This document shows, piece by piece, positions 23,480 to 32,733 of a stretch of DNA of 64,000 nt. The DNA comes from Paenibacillus elgii NBRC 100335. GTDB taxonomy: Bacteria; Bacillota; Bacilli; Paenibacillales; NBRC-103111. The position numbers and the translations under genes were made by a program. Position 1 is the stretch's first letter, and each line of letters starts with the position of its first letter. The notes under the pieces are model-generated. The model worked only from the letters and a program-made list of their open reading frames with translations. It was not told the DNA's origin and ran no database searches. The DNA is taken from contig NZ_BIMB01000008.1 of assembly GCF_004000865.1 (NCBI RefSeq), forward strand, positions 123,136-187,135, read 5' to 3'.

Positions 23480-24499
23480 ATGCGCATGCGTGGATTGACC
23501 TATGACACAGGATTTCTAAGCGAAGGAATGAGCACACACCCCAACTTCGATGCGGCGAGAGTGTGCAGGGAGATGGAAATTATACGGCGCGAGCTGCATT
23601 GCACTGCCGTACGCGTGACAGGCGGCGATCCTGATCGCCTGGAGATCGCCGCGCAAGCGGCAGCGGCAGCGGGCCTCGAGGTGCGGTTTTCGCCGTTCAC
23701 AAACGAACTCGACCAAGAGGAGCTGCTTGCCTTGCTTGCGGACTGTGCCTCGCGGGCTGAACGCCTCCGAATTACGGGGGCGGAGGTGGTCATAGTCACG
23801 GGTGCCGAACTGATGCTCTTTACCCGCGGCTTCTTGCCCGGCGAGACACTGCAGGAACGCCTTACGGCTTTGTCCGAACCGACGGCTAGCCGTGTTGTGT
23901 TCGCAAAACTACCTACACTGCTCAACGACTTTCTGGCACGTGCTGTAGACGTCGTGCGAGCCCGATTCGGGGGGCGCATTACGTACGCGGCCTTGCCTAG
24001 CGAACCTGTGAACTGGGAGCCTTTCGACTTCATTGCCGTCGATGCCTACAACTCCGCTGAGGTTACTCATCTCTATGCGGATTCAATCAAGAAGCTGGCC
24101 AGCTCAAACAAGCCTCTGGTGATCTCCGAGTTCGGATGTACGATCTTCAAGGGCGCATGCGATCTGGACGCACGCGGAATGTTCATCGTCGAGTGGGACG
24201 GTGCGCGTGCCGTTCGGCTGACAGGAAGTTACGAACGTGACGAGTCCGAACAGAGCCGATATTTCAACGATAGCGTCAACATTTTCGAAGAAGCTGGAGT
24301 CGACACAGCATTCTGGTGTACCTTTGCTTCCCACAACTTGCCGTACGATGAAGACCCCAATCAAGATTTTGATCGAGCGTCTTACGGGATCGTGCGGGTT
24401 CTGAAAGAAAGCCACGGCACGACTTACCCCGACCTGTCTTGGGAGCCTAAAGAAGTATTTTATACCATCGCAGCGCGATATAAAGTCTTAGAACAATAG
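23480..24499 (+). CDS. TIM-barrel glycoside-hydrolase-like protein
   Basis: A 339-residue protein that reads as a (beta/alpha)8 barrel: RMRGLTYDTGF at the start, a strand ending in AVRVTGGD, FIAVDAYNS and LVISEFGC (with a Glu in the position of a GH nucleophile) and AFWCTFASHNLPYDEDP. Similar actinobacterial proteins carry the database name 'abortive phage infection protein', but nothing here shows such activity. GC-rich codon use with many Arg/Ala codons and an AT-rich upstream region suggest transfer from a high-GC organism. ATG 23480 follows AAGGGAG. It lies inside an inverted-repeat bracket with a MarR gene and an SDR gene. Confidence 0.65.
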   Translation: MRMRGLTYDTGFLSEGMSTHPNFDAARVCREMEIIRRELHCTAVRVTGGDPDRLEIAAQAAAAAGLEVRFSPFTNELDQEELLALLADCASRAERLRITGAEVVIVTGAELMLFTRGFLPGETLQERLTALSEPTASRVVFAKLPTLLNDFLARAVDVVRARFGGRITYAALPSEPVNWEPFDFIAVDAYNSAEVTHLYADSIKKLASSNKPLVISEFGCTIFKGACDLDARGMFIVEWDGARAVRLTGSYERDESEQSRYFNDSVNIFEEAGVDTAFWCTFASHNLPYDEDPNQDFDRASYGIVRVLKESHGTTYPDLSWEPKEVFYTIAARYKVLEQ

Positions 24500-24563
24500 T
24501 GACATTGCATCTGGAACTGATCTACAATACGATGTATTTTCCAAATGAATCCTTATATGGGAA

Positions 24564-25052
24564 GTGAATGGATTGTCGGATAAGCAGAAGAAAATAGCAG
24601 AGCAGTTAATGGATTCGTACTTCCAATCGCAGGTTGGCGGAAATATGATGCAGAATCGCTCGATATACAATCAAAAGCCAGGCGAGATCATGGTTCTCTA
24701 TTTCATCAGCATGAATGTCAAGGATGATAGCCCGGGATTGATGGTTTCGGAAATAAGCGGAAAACTTAATGTTACTTCGCCAACGGTAACGCAGCATATC
24801 AACAGTCTGGAAGCACAGGAACTTGTCGAACGTCATGCCGATCCTGCCGATCGGCGAGTTGTCAGAATTCGGCTTTCGGATAAAGGTAAAAAGTATATCC
24901 AACGCATTAATGAGGCCCGCCTCAATATGTTTGTTGGTCTCGTTAATCATCTAGGGGAGGAAGAAAGCCTGCTCTTTGCCGAGATGATGAGAAAAGCTTC
25001 GGATTATATGCTCAAACAACAGGAATTTTATCTCCGGAGTTTTGAGAAATGA
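24564..25052 (+). CDS. MarR-family transcriptional regulator
   Basis: A 162-residue winged-helix protein: dimerising N-terminus, HTH with LMVSEISGKLNVTSPTVTQH, wing D-P-x-D-R-R (ADPADRRVVRIRLS) and a C-terminal dimer helix. GTG 24564 is the first plausible start; the upstream GGGAAG is weak. The next gene, an SDR dehydrogenase, starts 60 nt downstream and is a likely target or operon partner. The direct repeats at 23417 are a candidate operator. Confidence 0.85.
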   Translation: MNGLSDKQKKIAEQLMDSYFQSQVGGNMMQNRSIYNQKPGEIMVLYFISMNVKDDSPGLMVSEISGKLNVTSPTVTQHINSLEAQELVERHADPADRRVVRIRLSDKGKKYIQRINEARLNMFVGLVNHLGEEESLLFAEMMRKASDYMLKQQEFYLRSFEK

Positions 25053-25112
25053 GTAAGCGTAGGCTGATAGCGTGAAGGCATTAAAGGCTTGCTAGGAATA
25101 GGAGGATTTTAC

Positions 25113-25874
25113 ATGAAATATACGGTTATTACGGGAGCCAGTTCAGGAATTGGGTATGAAACGGCTCTTGCTTTTGCGGCTCGTGGAAAAAACTTAATCA
25201 TAGCAGCTCGCAGAACTGCGGAATTGGAAAAGTTAAAATCAAAAGTGGCTTACATTAACCCGGACCTGGATGTTATCATTCGAACTATTGACTTATCTGT
25301 ACCTGCTAATGTTTATAAATTCTACGAAAGTCTCCAGGAATATCAGATCGAGACCTGGATCAACAATGCCGGGTTTGGAAATTTTGCTTCCGTTGAGGAA
25401 CAAAATTTAAATAGAATGATGACGATGCTTCATTTGCATATTGAAGCTTTAACCATCCTATCCTCTCTTTATGTACGTGACTATGCAGATGTTGAAGGAA
25501 CGCAAATCATTAATGTTTCTTCCGTAGGAGGATACCAAATTGTTGGCAATTCTGTGACGTACTGCGCGACAAAGTTCTATGTAAGTGCCTTTACAGAAGG
25601 TCTTGCACAAGAATTGAAAGAAAAAGGAGCTGCCATGCAAGTAAAAGTCTTAGCTCCTGCTTCAACTGAAACTGAATTTATTAAAAGTGCTTTCGATTTA
25701 GATGAGTTTAATTATGAAGGATTAGTTCCAAAATTTCATACAGCAAAAGAAATGGCTGGATTTATGTTAGATCTTTATGATGGGGAGAAAGTTGTTGGGA
25801 TTGTGAATGGAAAAACGTATGACTTCGAATTAAAAGATCCGATTTATCCGTATCTGGCGAGGACAAGAACCTAG
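25113..25874 (+). CDS. Short-chain dehydrogenase/reductase
   Basis: A 253-residue classical SDR. The cofactor motif TGASSGIG is at residues 6-13, NNAG lies in INNAGFGNF, and the catalytic Ser and Y-x3-K are in VSSVGGYQ and TYCATK. Start ATG 25113 follows AGGAGG. The sequence is distinctly AT-rich compared with the flanking genes, and similar proteins occur in Firmicutes as DltE-like oxidoreductases. Co-location with a MarR regulator suggests inducible detoxification of a carbonyl compound. Substrate unknown. Confidence 0.85.
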   Translation: MKYTVITGASSGIGYETALAFAARGKNLIIAARRTAELEKLKSKVAYINPDLDVIIRTIDLSVPANVYKFYESLQEYQIETWINNAGFGNFASVEEQNLNRMMTMLHLHIEALTILSSLYVRDYADVEGTQIINVSSVGGYQIVGNSVTYCATKFYVSAFTEGLAQELKEKGAAMQVKVLAPASTETEFIKSAFDLDEFNYEGLVPKFHTAKEMAGFMLDLYDGEKVVGIVNGKTYDFELKDPIYPYLARTRT

Positions 25875-26066
25875 TTTTTGACTAGCTTTGCTGTCCCTGT
25901 TCTTTTACTCAGTCTAGCTCGATTTTCTTGCTTGTCTTTGTTCCAGGGTAAGAACATTGCGTGTGTAGCAGCGACGCCGTGCGCTCTGGGCAGCGCCCAA
26001 CAACTGGCGTATCTTCACATTCATAATCTTCGGGATTTAACTGAACGCAGTGAAGCAATCATTTCT

Positions 26067-26094
26067 ATTGAACTATCGGATACGATAGTTCAAT
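26067..26094. repeat. Palindrome with 12-bp arms
   Basis: ATTGAACTATCG (26067-26078), GATA, CGATAGTTCAAT (26083-26094): perfect arms with a 4-nt loop. It could be a regulator site, a transposon-end relic or a folded RNA element. Confidence 0.75.
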
Positions 26095-26106
26095 CTCCAA
26101 CTGAGA

Positions 26107-26136
26107 CTAGGCTGCCTACATTGATCGGCAGCCTAG
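26107..26136. repeat. Inverted repeat with 10-bp arms
   Basis: CTAGGCTGCC (26107-26116) and GGCAGCCTAG (26127-26136) are perfectly complementary with a 10-nt loop, 12 bp after the preceding palindrome. Confidence 0.75.
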
Positions 26137-26208
26137 CTCCGTCTTTGACCATTGACGTAAACAACCCAACACGATAATTGAAGTTTTATACCATGAGCTT
26201 GCGAGTGG

Positions 26209-26234
26209 GTGTCAGCTACGCTGGCATTACCCCT
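26209..26234. repeat. Right copy of the imperfect inverted repeat
   Basis: The reverse complement of this segment shares CCAGCGTAGCTG and its flanks with 23269-23296, so the two copies bracket a 2.9-kb segment. Confidence 0.5.
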
Positions 26235-26255
26235 TATTGGATGGACGATGGTTCC

Positions 26256-28226
26256 TTATCGGGCCGTTACATCGAAGTCCTGCTCAAAGATGATGCGCTC
26301 GCCGACCTTAAATACGGCGGTAAGCCGGTTGACTCCAGGCTGCAGCGGCTTCTTTAAAGATAGGTCATAAAGTGCGCGATACATATCGAAGGAAAACAGT
26401 AGTTCTTCCGACGCAACGGCCGCGCCGGCGAATGAATCGGATGGCGCATCGGAAGAGCGGTCATACACATAGATCTTTAACCGGTTGCCGACTTCGTTCT
26501 GCTGCGGACTTCCCGCATCGTAGCAAAGGGCGGATAGATGCAGAACGCTCCCTTTCACCTCGGTAGGCGGGTTAAAAGTGCCAAGCGTATATTCAGCAGA
26601 ATGCAGCAACACCTCACTATGATTCGGCGTAACTTCGGTCGAAGCGCCGAATAGCATTCTCATCTCGTCAATCCTCAGATCAGGCGCCTTTTGATCCGTG
26701 GAAGCGACCGGAGCCCCCGATAAAATCACGCTTCGGCGGGGTTCGCCTTTCCACGAAATTACAGCTTTTTTCTCCCCGGTCTTAATTCGGAAGGAGTAAC
26801 CCGAAGGATAGGCGAAGGTCCACCCGTTCTCCTGATCCGGACCCGAAACGGTGTATTGATACATGTTTGCCACAACACCCGAATGGAAAAACAGCTCGCT
26901 ATCGCGCTCATATCCTACTTTCTTATCCCCGAACGTAAGCGTGTTATCTGTCTTGTATATAGCCCCCTTATGGCTGATCTCCCCGGAAATTTGCATATCC
27001 TGCTCGCGTCCCGGAAGCTGAAGCCGGTCACGGGTAGGGTTTAGGTTAATCCATGCGTTTCCAAGGAAGGTGGGAATTTGAAACCACCGTACTCCGTTGG
27101 GGGCCGTCCATGCGGCGAAGGCATGAATCTTTTGCGGGCCGAGAACCCCGTAGTTCAGCAGCTGAGTGCTGTCCGGATATTGGTAAAGCCATGTTTTATC
27201 CGACTGCAGAGCGATTTCGGTGTTGTCTGGCTTGGCGTCTTCCGGATCCGCGTATTTTGGATTGAACCAGCCTTTTCCTTCGTTTGCCCGGACATGATAC
27301 CAGGTTCCTTCCGAGCTGCGGACCGAAGTTGCTTCGATTTTCTCAAGAACGGTCAACGACTGGGGAGCCGCTACATTGGGCTTACCGCTATAGGGAGACG
27401 GCGAAGGATACAGAGGCGCCGACTGCCACCTTGTGATCGTCTCGTTTGCTTCCGCAACAAACTCGCCGGGATAACGTGTCCAGCTTGTGCCGTCCGGGGT
27501 CTCCACTTGGTAGAAGCTACCTAAGGGAGTTTGGAATTCTCCCGTCTCCGTAAATATCTGATCCCGGATCTGCCGGCGGGAGGCTGAAGAATCCACCGAA
27601 TGGTTCCACAGGGGAACGCTACTAAATTCGGCGGTCCCATAATATTTTTTCTTGGTATGGCTGTAGTAGGAGCCGATTTGCTTGAGCGGCAGCCGAATCC
27701 ATTGGTCACCGAGCCAAGACGTGCGGATCTTTAGCCATTTTAATTCGTTTTCGTCATGCTTCGAACTGTAAAACCATTGCTTCTCCGCGCCGGCCACCTC
27801 CACTTGCTGAGGAGACAAAACGGCGGAAGGCTGGAGCTGGGTACCGGCTTTGGCATAGATCGGCGTATTTTCCATTAAGGTGATCTTGGAGGGAGGGGGC
27901 ACGTCAATGTTCCCGGGTTCGGTCTTGATCCATCTATCACCAAAGGTCGTACGAATCTTCCACCAATTCGTCATTTCCGCCCATCGCGTTTCGGCTTCGA
28001 TGACTTCAACCGTTTGCGGGGAGAAGGCACCCTCGGCTTTGTTCACCAGCGCGTTCGGAATGACATAATACGGCGTATCTTGAAGCAGCGATAATGTCCG
28101 AGGAATGCGAACGGCATCGGCAGGCTCCGTCGGGGTATCCGCATATTCCGAGGCGTACCCGTGAACGGCCGCGGCCAGCGACAGGCCTATTCCCAAGAGA
28201 AAGGCTAGAGTTGATTTATTGCGCAT
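26256..28226 (-). CDS. Large secreted SH3-like repeat protein
   Basis: A 656-residue secreted protein: signal peptide with an A-S-E boundary near residue 26, then at least five repeats of about 80 residues. Each has a leading 'tripeptide-strand' segment, S-P-Q-x-V-x-V/A and a closing W-x-K/Q-I-R/P-T-x-x-G-x-x-W-I (for example WWKIRTTFGDRWI, WLKIRTSWLGDQWI, FLGNAWI). This is a GW/SH3-like cell-wall-binding pattern. The last 250 residues form one or two beta-rich domains without repeats. The gene at 30644 encodes a shorter relative with the same repeats. A surface-binding or wall-sensing role is inferred. Confidence 0.75.
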   Translation of the reverse strand: MRNKSTLAFLLGIGLSLAAAVHGYASEYADTPTEPADAVRIPRTLSLLQDTPYYVIPNALVNKAEGAFSPQTVEVIEAETRWAEMTNWWKIRTTFGDRWIKTEPGNIDVPPPSKITLMENTPIYAKAGTQLQPSAVLSPQQVEVAGAEKQWFYSSKHDENELKWLKIRTSWLGDQWIRLPLKQIGSYYSHTKKKYYGTAEFSSVPLWNHSVDSSASRRQIRDQIFTETGEFQTPLGSFYQVETPDGTSWTRYPGEFVAEANETITRWQSAPLYPSPSPYSGKPNVAAPQSLTVLEKIEATSVRSSEGTWYHVRANEGKGWFNPKYADPEDAKPDNTEIALQSDKTWLYQYPDSTQLLNYGVLGPQKIHAFAAWTAPNGVRWFQIPTFLGNAWINLNPTRDRLQLPGREQDMQISGEISHKGAIYKTDNTLTFGDKKVGYERDSELFFHSGVVANMYQYTVSGPDQENGWTFAYPSGYSFRIKTGEKKAVISWKGEPRRSVILSGAPVASTDQKAPDLRIDEMRMLFGASTEVTPNHSEVLLHSAEYTLGTFNPPTEVKGSVLHLSALCYDAGSPQQNEVGNRLKIYVYDRSSDAPSDSFAGAAVASEELLFSFDMYRALYDLSLKKPLQPGVNRLTAVFKVGERIIFEQDFDVTAR

Positions 28227-28400
28227 AGCACCGTCTCCTTATTCATTCTGTCAATTTGCTATAATACCATATTCTAGCAGCTTCATGAAGCGGAAGATAC
28301 GTTTTATCGGTAAGTGGCGTCAGATTGATTGTAACTTTTTGACAAGGACTGCGTCTAAGTTCATATTTGCATCAAAAGAGCAGGAACGAGGAGATGACCT

Positions 28401-29930
28401 TTGTTGAAACGAATTTTCCTTACATGGCTGAGCGCACTGCTGATGTTGTCCATGCTGACAAGTACGGCGAAGGCGGAGGGAGGCACGGTTCAGGTTCGCA
28501 TTGCGGGTTTTCCAGTGAAGGTCAACGGCCAAATCATCAATAACAAGCAGGTTGCGTATCCGTTCATAGTGTACAAGGATATCACTTATGTGCCGTTGAA
28601 TTGGGACTTGATTCAAGAGTTTGAACTAGATGTCGATTGGAGCGAGCAAGAAGGTCTGAAGGTTTATAGAACTTGCTGCGCTACCTCTTATGGGAAGTAC
28701 CCGGCGCTGGAAAAGAGTGGGCTTACGCAAAATCCGACGACCACAAACTCGCTCACCCGCTCCTATTCGGCGAAAGTGGCTTCTTATCCTATTCAAATAT
28801 GGGGCCACCAGATTGATAACGGACAAGAGCCGTATCCTTTTCTGGAATTCCGCAATGTAACGTATATGCCGCTGACCTGGAAATTCGCCCATATGGCGCT
28901 CATGATGGATTTGCAGTGGAGCAGCGAGGAAGGCCTGGCCATTTGGAGCGGGCAGGACGCGGTGATGCGGCAAATCGTTTATGATGACGCCGAGGCGCTG
29001 TATATCGATGCCGGCCGGGGAACAGGCGGAATGCTCGTGATGCTGAAGGTGGACAAAACGTTTCAAACGCATCCGGTATGGCTCGACCCGCCGCAGGCCG
29101 ATGCGATTCGCGTGAAAGCCAAGCAGGCGGCAGAGACGCAGGCCAGTGAAGGGAAAAGCGTAGTGATCCAGCGGGATGGTGATAATTTGTCGTACGCAGG
29201 GCTGTCGCTTGGACCGGTGCACGACGACGATAAAATCAATATGGGCGGAACCACGCTTCAAATCGAGGGGACGCTGTACGATATCGACAGTAGGCGGAAG
29301 CTGCTTGCCGTATATTCCTATTTCCCTCTGCCTGTGAAAGGCCCGCCGCCGCACAGCCGCTATCAGTTGTTCGCGATTATTGACGGAAGTGTACGCAAAG
29401 TCTCGAACTATCCTTATAAGCCGCAGCGCGTCCTAAAAAATAATGACGGCACGGTATGGATCGCGCGGGACTTGATGCCTTTTCGGGATGTTTATTATGG
29501 CGGTTCCGGGTTGTTGGCGCTGATGGACCCGGAAGGGAATATACGCCTTGCCAACGAAGTGTGGAACGAACAGGACGTTAGTCCGGTTGGGCTTGAAAGT
29601 CCCACGGGAAACGCGGCGGACCGTGACGGGCGGATGGTCGTACGGTTATACGGAAAGTCCTTTAAGGAAGAAAAATCCGTTATGTATCGGCCGAGAGGGC
29701 CGCGGCAGATGCCTATCGATCCGTTTGATGCGGACAAAGACGGCTTTTACGAGGTAACGCCGGAGCTGAAGCTGAAGCGTCTTGCGAAAGCTCCGGACCA
29801 GCAAGACGACCTAAAGCTGTATCGAGACAGCCAAGGCGATATCTACACGATTCACCGGTACAGCAATATGCTGACGAACTGGACCAAGAACCGCACCAAA
29901 ACGTGGACGGATCTGGAACTGTTGAAATAA
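28401..29930 (+). CDS. Secreted protein with two copper-amine-oxidase-N-like domains
   Basis: A 509-residue secreted protein: signal peptide (cleavage A-K-A near residue 24) followed by two tandem stalk domains of the copper amine oxidase N-terminal type. Each shows a VNGQ/IDNGQ turn, YPF and the hallmark Y-V/M-P-L strand (DITYVPLNW, NVTYMPLTW). The C-terminal 330 residues form a beta-propeller-like region with repeated GTVWIARD/GDIYTIHR strands. TTG 28401 is chosen because GAGGAG lies 7 nt upstream. It is divergent from the SH3-repeat gene, from which it is separated by 174 bp. No enzymatic motif is visible; binding or sensing at the cell surface is likely. Confidence 0.75.
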   Translation: MLKRIFLTWLSALLMLSMLTSTAKAEGGTVQVRIAGFPVKVNGQIINNKQVAYPFIVYKDITYVPLNWDLIQEFELDVDWSEQEGLKVYRTCCATSYGKYPALEKSGLTQNPTTTNSLTRSYSAKVASYPIQIWGHQIDNGQEPYPFLEFRNVTYMPLTWKFAHMALMMDLQWSSEEGLAIWSGQDAVMRQIVYDDAEALYIDAGRGTGGMLVMLKVDKTFQTHPVWLDPPQADAIRVKAKQAAETQASEGKSVVIQRDGDNLSYAGLSLGPVHDDDKINMGGTTLQIEGTLYDIDSRRKLLAVYSYFPLPVKGPPPHSRYQLFAIIDGSVRKVSNYPYKPQRVLKNNDGTVWIARDLMPFRDVYYGGSGLLALMDPEGNIRLANEVWNEQDVSPVGLESPTGNAADRDGRMVVRLYGKSFKEEKSVMYRPRGPRQMPIDPFDADKDGFYEVTPELKLKRLAKAPDQQDDLKLYRDSQGDIYTIHRYSNMLTNWTKNRTKTWTDLELLK

Positions 29931-29950
29931 AAATAAAAAGTGCTTTTTGC

Positions 29951-29985
29951 GAAGTATGCCACCCTGTTGTCATACTTCTTTTTGT
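29951..29985 (+). terminator. Terminator after the amine-oxidase-domain gene
   Basis: GAAGTATG (29951-29958) pairs with CATACTTC (29971-29978), followed by TTTTTG. Confidence 0.8.
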
Positions 29986-30031
29986 ATACTAACCATAACA
30001 GTTAATCCAAAAAAGCAAAGGGGAATCACTT

Positions 30032-30538
30032 ATGTCAAATGCCGTAACGATGTATGAGTACCATGCGTGGGCGAATCAGACGATGCTTAACCGGCTGAAG
30101 GAGCTTCCGCAAGACGTATACAAGCAGGAGATTGTAAGCATTTTTCCGTCCGTATCGAAGGCAATGGCTCATATTTATACCGTCGACAATTCATGGCTGG
30201 AGATCGTTACCGGCACAGAAATGAAAGATGCGTTGAAACCGGCGGAGCAAGTGATGAAAGAAGCGGAGAGGCAGAGCATCGAGGGGCTGGAGGCGATGTT
30301 CGCGGCTTTGTCTGAGCGGTATAGAGTATTCTTCAAACAGCAAGCCGACTTGGAAAAGGCGATTGTACTGGATAATCCGTATGCCGGAATCCGGGAAACC
30401 CGTTTATCCGAAATCGTTATGCAGGTCGTGAATCACGGCACATACCACCGCGGCAATATTTCGGCGATGCTGCGTCAGATGGGGCATGCCTCGGTCATGA
30501 CGGAGTATGCCTTGTTCTGGTATCAGAATCGAGCCTGA
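30032..30538 (+). CDS. DinB-family four-helix protein
   Basis: A 168-residue DinB/YfiT-like protein, the same fold as thiol S-transferases (BstA) that use bacillithiol. The three metal-ligand histidines are visible: one in AMAHIYTVDNSW, and two in NHGTYHRGN near residue 133; the N-terminus MYEYHAWANQTM is typical. The ribosome binding site AAAGGGG lies 8 nt before the ATG. No clear operon partner. Confidence 0.85.
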   Translation: MSNAVTMYEYHAWANQTMLNRLKELPQDVYKQEIVSIFPSVSKAMAHIYTVDNSWLEIVTGTEMKDALKPAEQVMKEAERQSIEGLEAMFAALSERYRVFFKQQADLEKAIVLDNPYAGIRETRLSEIVMQVVNHGTYHRGNISAMLRQMGHASVMTEYALFWYQNRA

Positions 30539-30643
30539 GGCAGGCTTGCCTGCTGCCAAGCCGTATCATGAAGTTTCATAAACCTTCGCAACTTTCCTGT
30601 CTGCCGCGCGTCTGTTACAAAAACAGGAAAGGATTGACATTGG

Positions 30644-31840
30644 ATGAGGAAAGCCTTGAGGAAGCTTGCCCTGGTATGGGCCGTCATGCTGCTGATGCTG
30701 CCCGCCACAGTGAAGTATCCCGTCGCCGCTTACGCTGAGGAGCCCCAGAGAAGCTTCGTGATTATCGGTGAGACGGACCTGTACGCTCGGGAGGGAGGCG
30801 GAGGCCGTTCGCTAGGCTCGATTTCGCCGTATCAGAACGTGCTGCTTGCGCCTGGCGCGCCATTCAATTTATTCGATGAGCGGAAGCCGGAGGAATGGCT
30901 TAAGGTGCGGACCTGGCTCGGAGACCGGTGGATTCGTGACGACGAGAGAGTGCTGTACGGGACCTACGAGGAACGGAAGAAGACGCATACACTCATCGGC
31001 ACCACACGGTTGTTCGACCGCCCTGACGTCGAGACGGACACGGGGCAGTCGCTGGCCCCTCAGGAAATTGTGACTATCGCAGAGCTTCGTTACGGACCAA
31101 AATACGTGATCAAATCGCCGAGAGCTCACATACAATCGGGCATATGGTACCAAGTGGAAACAACATGGATGGGGCCGAAATGGATTCATAGTCCTGCTCT
31201 TATGGAGAATGTTTATGCTAAATCCGTCGATTATGATCTGAAGCTGTCGGGAGCCGAAACCGCCTATGAAGTTCCGTATGATGGCGAGGGGAAAGGGGAA
31301 GTGGTGGAGCCGGGCATCGTTCACGCCATCTCCAAATGGCAGTATTCGCCACAAGCTTTCTTCGTCTTCACCTGGTACAAGGTCCAGCTTCCTCAAGGCG
31401 AGCGGTGGATCAAGCCTAAAAATGAAGTGCTGGAAGATTATAAAGCGCTGAACGAGCCTGTGAAGCTGACCACCAAAACGCGATATTTTGAGGATAGGAT
31501 GTCCAGCTTCGATCGAACTCGCTGGTTGGAGCCGGGAGCTTATAAAGCCGTGCAGAATGTAGGCGAATGGACACAGCTTGAAACGCCGGCAGGCTTGAAG
31601 TGGGTAAATCTGAAGCGGGCGTTATTGGAGCGGCCCGAGGGCATCGTACCGACTGAAGAGATGGTGAAGCTAACGGAGAAGACACAGACGTATTATTTTC
31701 CTGCAACTGGCGAAATGTGCCACATCGAAGGCTTCTTTTCCCCGCAGGAGGTTCAGGCGTTCGAGAAATGGACGTCGCCGGAAGGCGCGGTCTGGTACCA
31801 TATCAAGACATTTAGCGGCACCGAGTGGGTGAAGCAGTAG
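30644..31840 (+). CDS. Secreted SH3-like repeat protein, paralogue of 26256-28226
   Basis: A 398-residue secreted protein with signal peptide (cleavage near residue 32, YAEEP). It carries four to five SH3/GW-like repeats, each closing with WLKVRTWLGDRWI-type strands (WYQVETTWMGPKWIH, WYKVQLPQGERWIK, WYHIKTFSGTEWVK). The repeat pattern S-P-Q-E-V-Q/T matches the large protein encoded on the other strand 2.4 kb upstream, so the two are paralogues. It lacks that protein's extra C-terminal domains. The ribosome binding site (GGAAAGG) is rather distant. Wall attachment is inferred. Confidence 0.75.
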   Translation: MRKALRKLALVWAVMLLMLPATVKYPVAAYAEEPQRSFVIIGETDLYAREGGGGRSLGSISPYQNVLLAPGAPFNLFDERKPEEWLKVRTWLGDRWIRDDERVLYGTYEERKKTHTLIGTTRLFDRPDVETDTGQSLAPQEIVTIAELRYGPKYVIKSPRAHIQSGIWYQVETTWMGPKWIHSPALMENVYAKSVDYDLKLSGAETAYEVPYDGEGKGEVVEPGIVHAISKWQYSPQAFFVFTWYKVQLPQGERWIKPKNEVLEDYKALNEPVKLTTKTRYFEDRMSSFDRTRWLEPGAYKAVQNVGEWTQLETPAGLKWVNLKRALLERPEGIVPTEEMVKLTEKTQTYYFPATGEMCHIEGFFSPQEVQAFEKWTSPEGAVWYHIKTFSGTEWVKQ

Positions 31841-31958
31841 GCGGCGGGTTTCCCGGCTGCGGTTCGATGAATGAGAGAGCAACATAACAAAAACCGCCTT
31901 GTGCTATAACTAGGATGAGCAGGGGAACCTGTTAATCGAGCATGAGGGGTTGGAAAAT

Positions 31959-32723
31959 ATGGGGAAATTGCAAGGCAAGATAGCTTTGGTGACAGGCGCA
32001 AGCCGGGGAATCGGACGCGGTATCGCGCTGCGTCTCGCGCAGGAAGGGGCTCTGGTCGCCGTACATTATGCCAAGAACCGGGAGGCGGCCGAAGAGGTCA
32101 TTCGCGAGATTTGGGAAAAGGGCGGGGCGGCTTTTGCGGTTGGGGCGGATTTCAAATCGGCCAACGGCGTATATGAACTGATGGGAGCCATGGATGAAGC
32201 GCTGCGGGCACGTACGGGGGATAACTGCTTCGATATTCTCGTGAACAATGCCGGAATCGCGCAAACCGCCTTCATTGAGGATCTGACGGAGGAGCTTTTT
32301 GAGGAAGAGATCGCCATCAACGTCAAAGCGCCGCTGTTCCTTATCCGGGAAGCTTTGCCCCGGCTGAACGACGAGGGGCGCATTATCAACATCTCGTCGT
32401 CTGTAACGCGGATGGCTTTTCCCAATCTGCTCGGCTACAGTATGACCAAAGGAGCAATCAATACGATGACCTCCACCTTAGCCAAGCAATTGGGAACGCG
32501 TAATATCACGATCAATGCGATCATGCCCGGAATAACGGATACGGATATGAACACCGCAACCTTGCAGGACCCTGCGGGGCGGAAATTTGCCGCCGGTCTT
32601 TCGGTCTTTGACCGGTGGGGGCAGCCGGAGGATCTTGCGGACGTCGCAGCTTTCCTCGCTTCTCCCGACAGCCGGTGGATTACCGGCCAGTGCATCGATG
32701 TCAGCGGGGGTACGCATCTTTAA
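31959..32723 (+). CDS. Short-chain dehydrogenase/reductase, FabG-like
   Basis: A 254-residue classical SDR with TGASRGIG at residues 12-19, NNAG in VNNAGIAQT, the Ser-Tyr-Lys site in ISSSVTRM...YSMTK and the typical C-terminal D-V-S-G-G. It resembles 3-oxoacyl-ACP reductase/glucose dehydrogenase types common in Bacillales, often induced in secondary metabolism or drug loci. ATG 31959 is preferred; an in-frame TTG at 31950 with GAGGGG closer upstream cannot be excluded. Convergent with the following MFS gene across a bidirectional terminator. Confidence 0.85.
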   Translation: MGKLQGKIALVTGASRGIGRGIALRLAQEGALVAVHYAKNREAAEEVIREIWEKGGAAFAVGADFKSANGVYELMGAMDEALRARTGDNCFDILVNNAGIAQTAFIEDLTEELFEEEIAINVKAPLFLIREALPRLNDEGRIINISSSVTRMAFPNLLGYSMTKGAINTMTSTLAKQLGTRNITINAIMPGITDTDMNTATLQDPAGRKFAAGLSVFDRWGQPEDLADVAAFLASPDSRWITGQCIDVSGGTHL

Positions 32724-32733
32724 GCAATAAAAC

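Larger units (their letters stand above)
25875..26255. other. Intergenic region with two strong palindromes, no gene
   Basis: No convincing ORF. It contains two long hairpins (26067-26094, 26107-26136) and the right copy of the bracketing inverted repeat (26209-26234). The hairpins lack U-runs. Confidence 0.5.

Noticed and set aside
23480..24499. Phage-defence (abortive infection) function for the TIM-barrel protein
   Set aside because: This rests only on a database name given to distant relatives. No toxin, protease or nucleotide-binding motif typical of Abi systems is seen, so no defence role is claimed.
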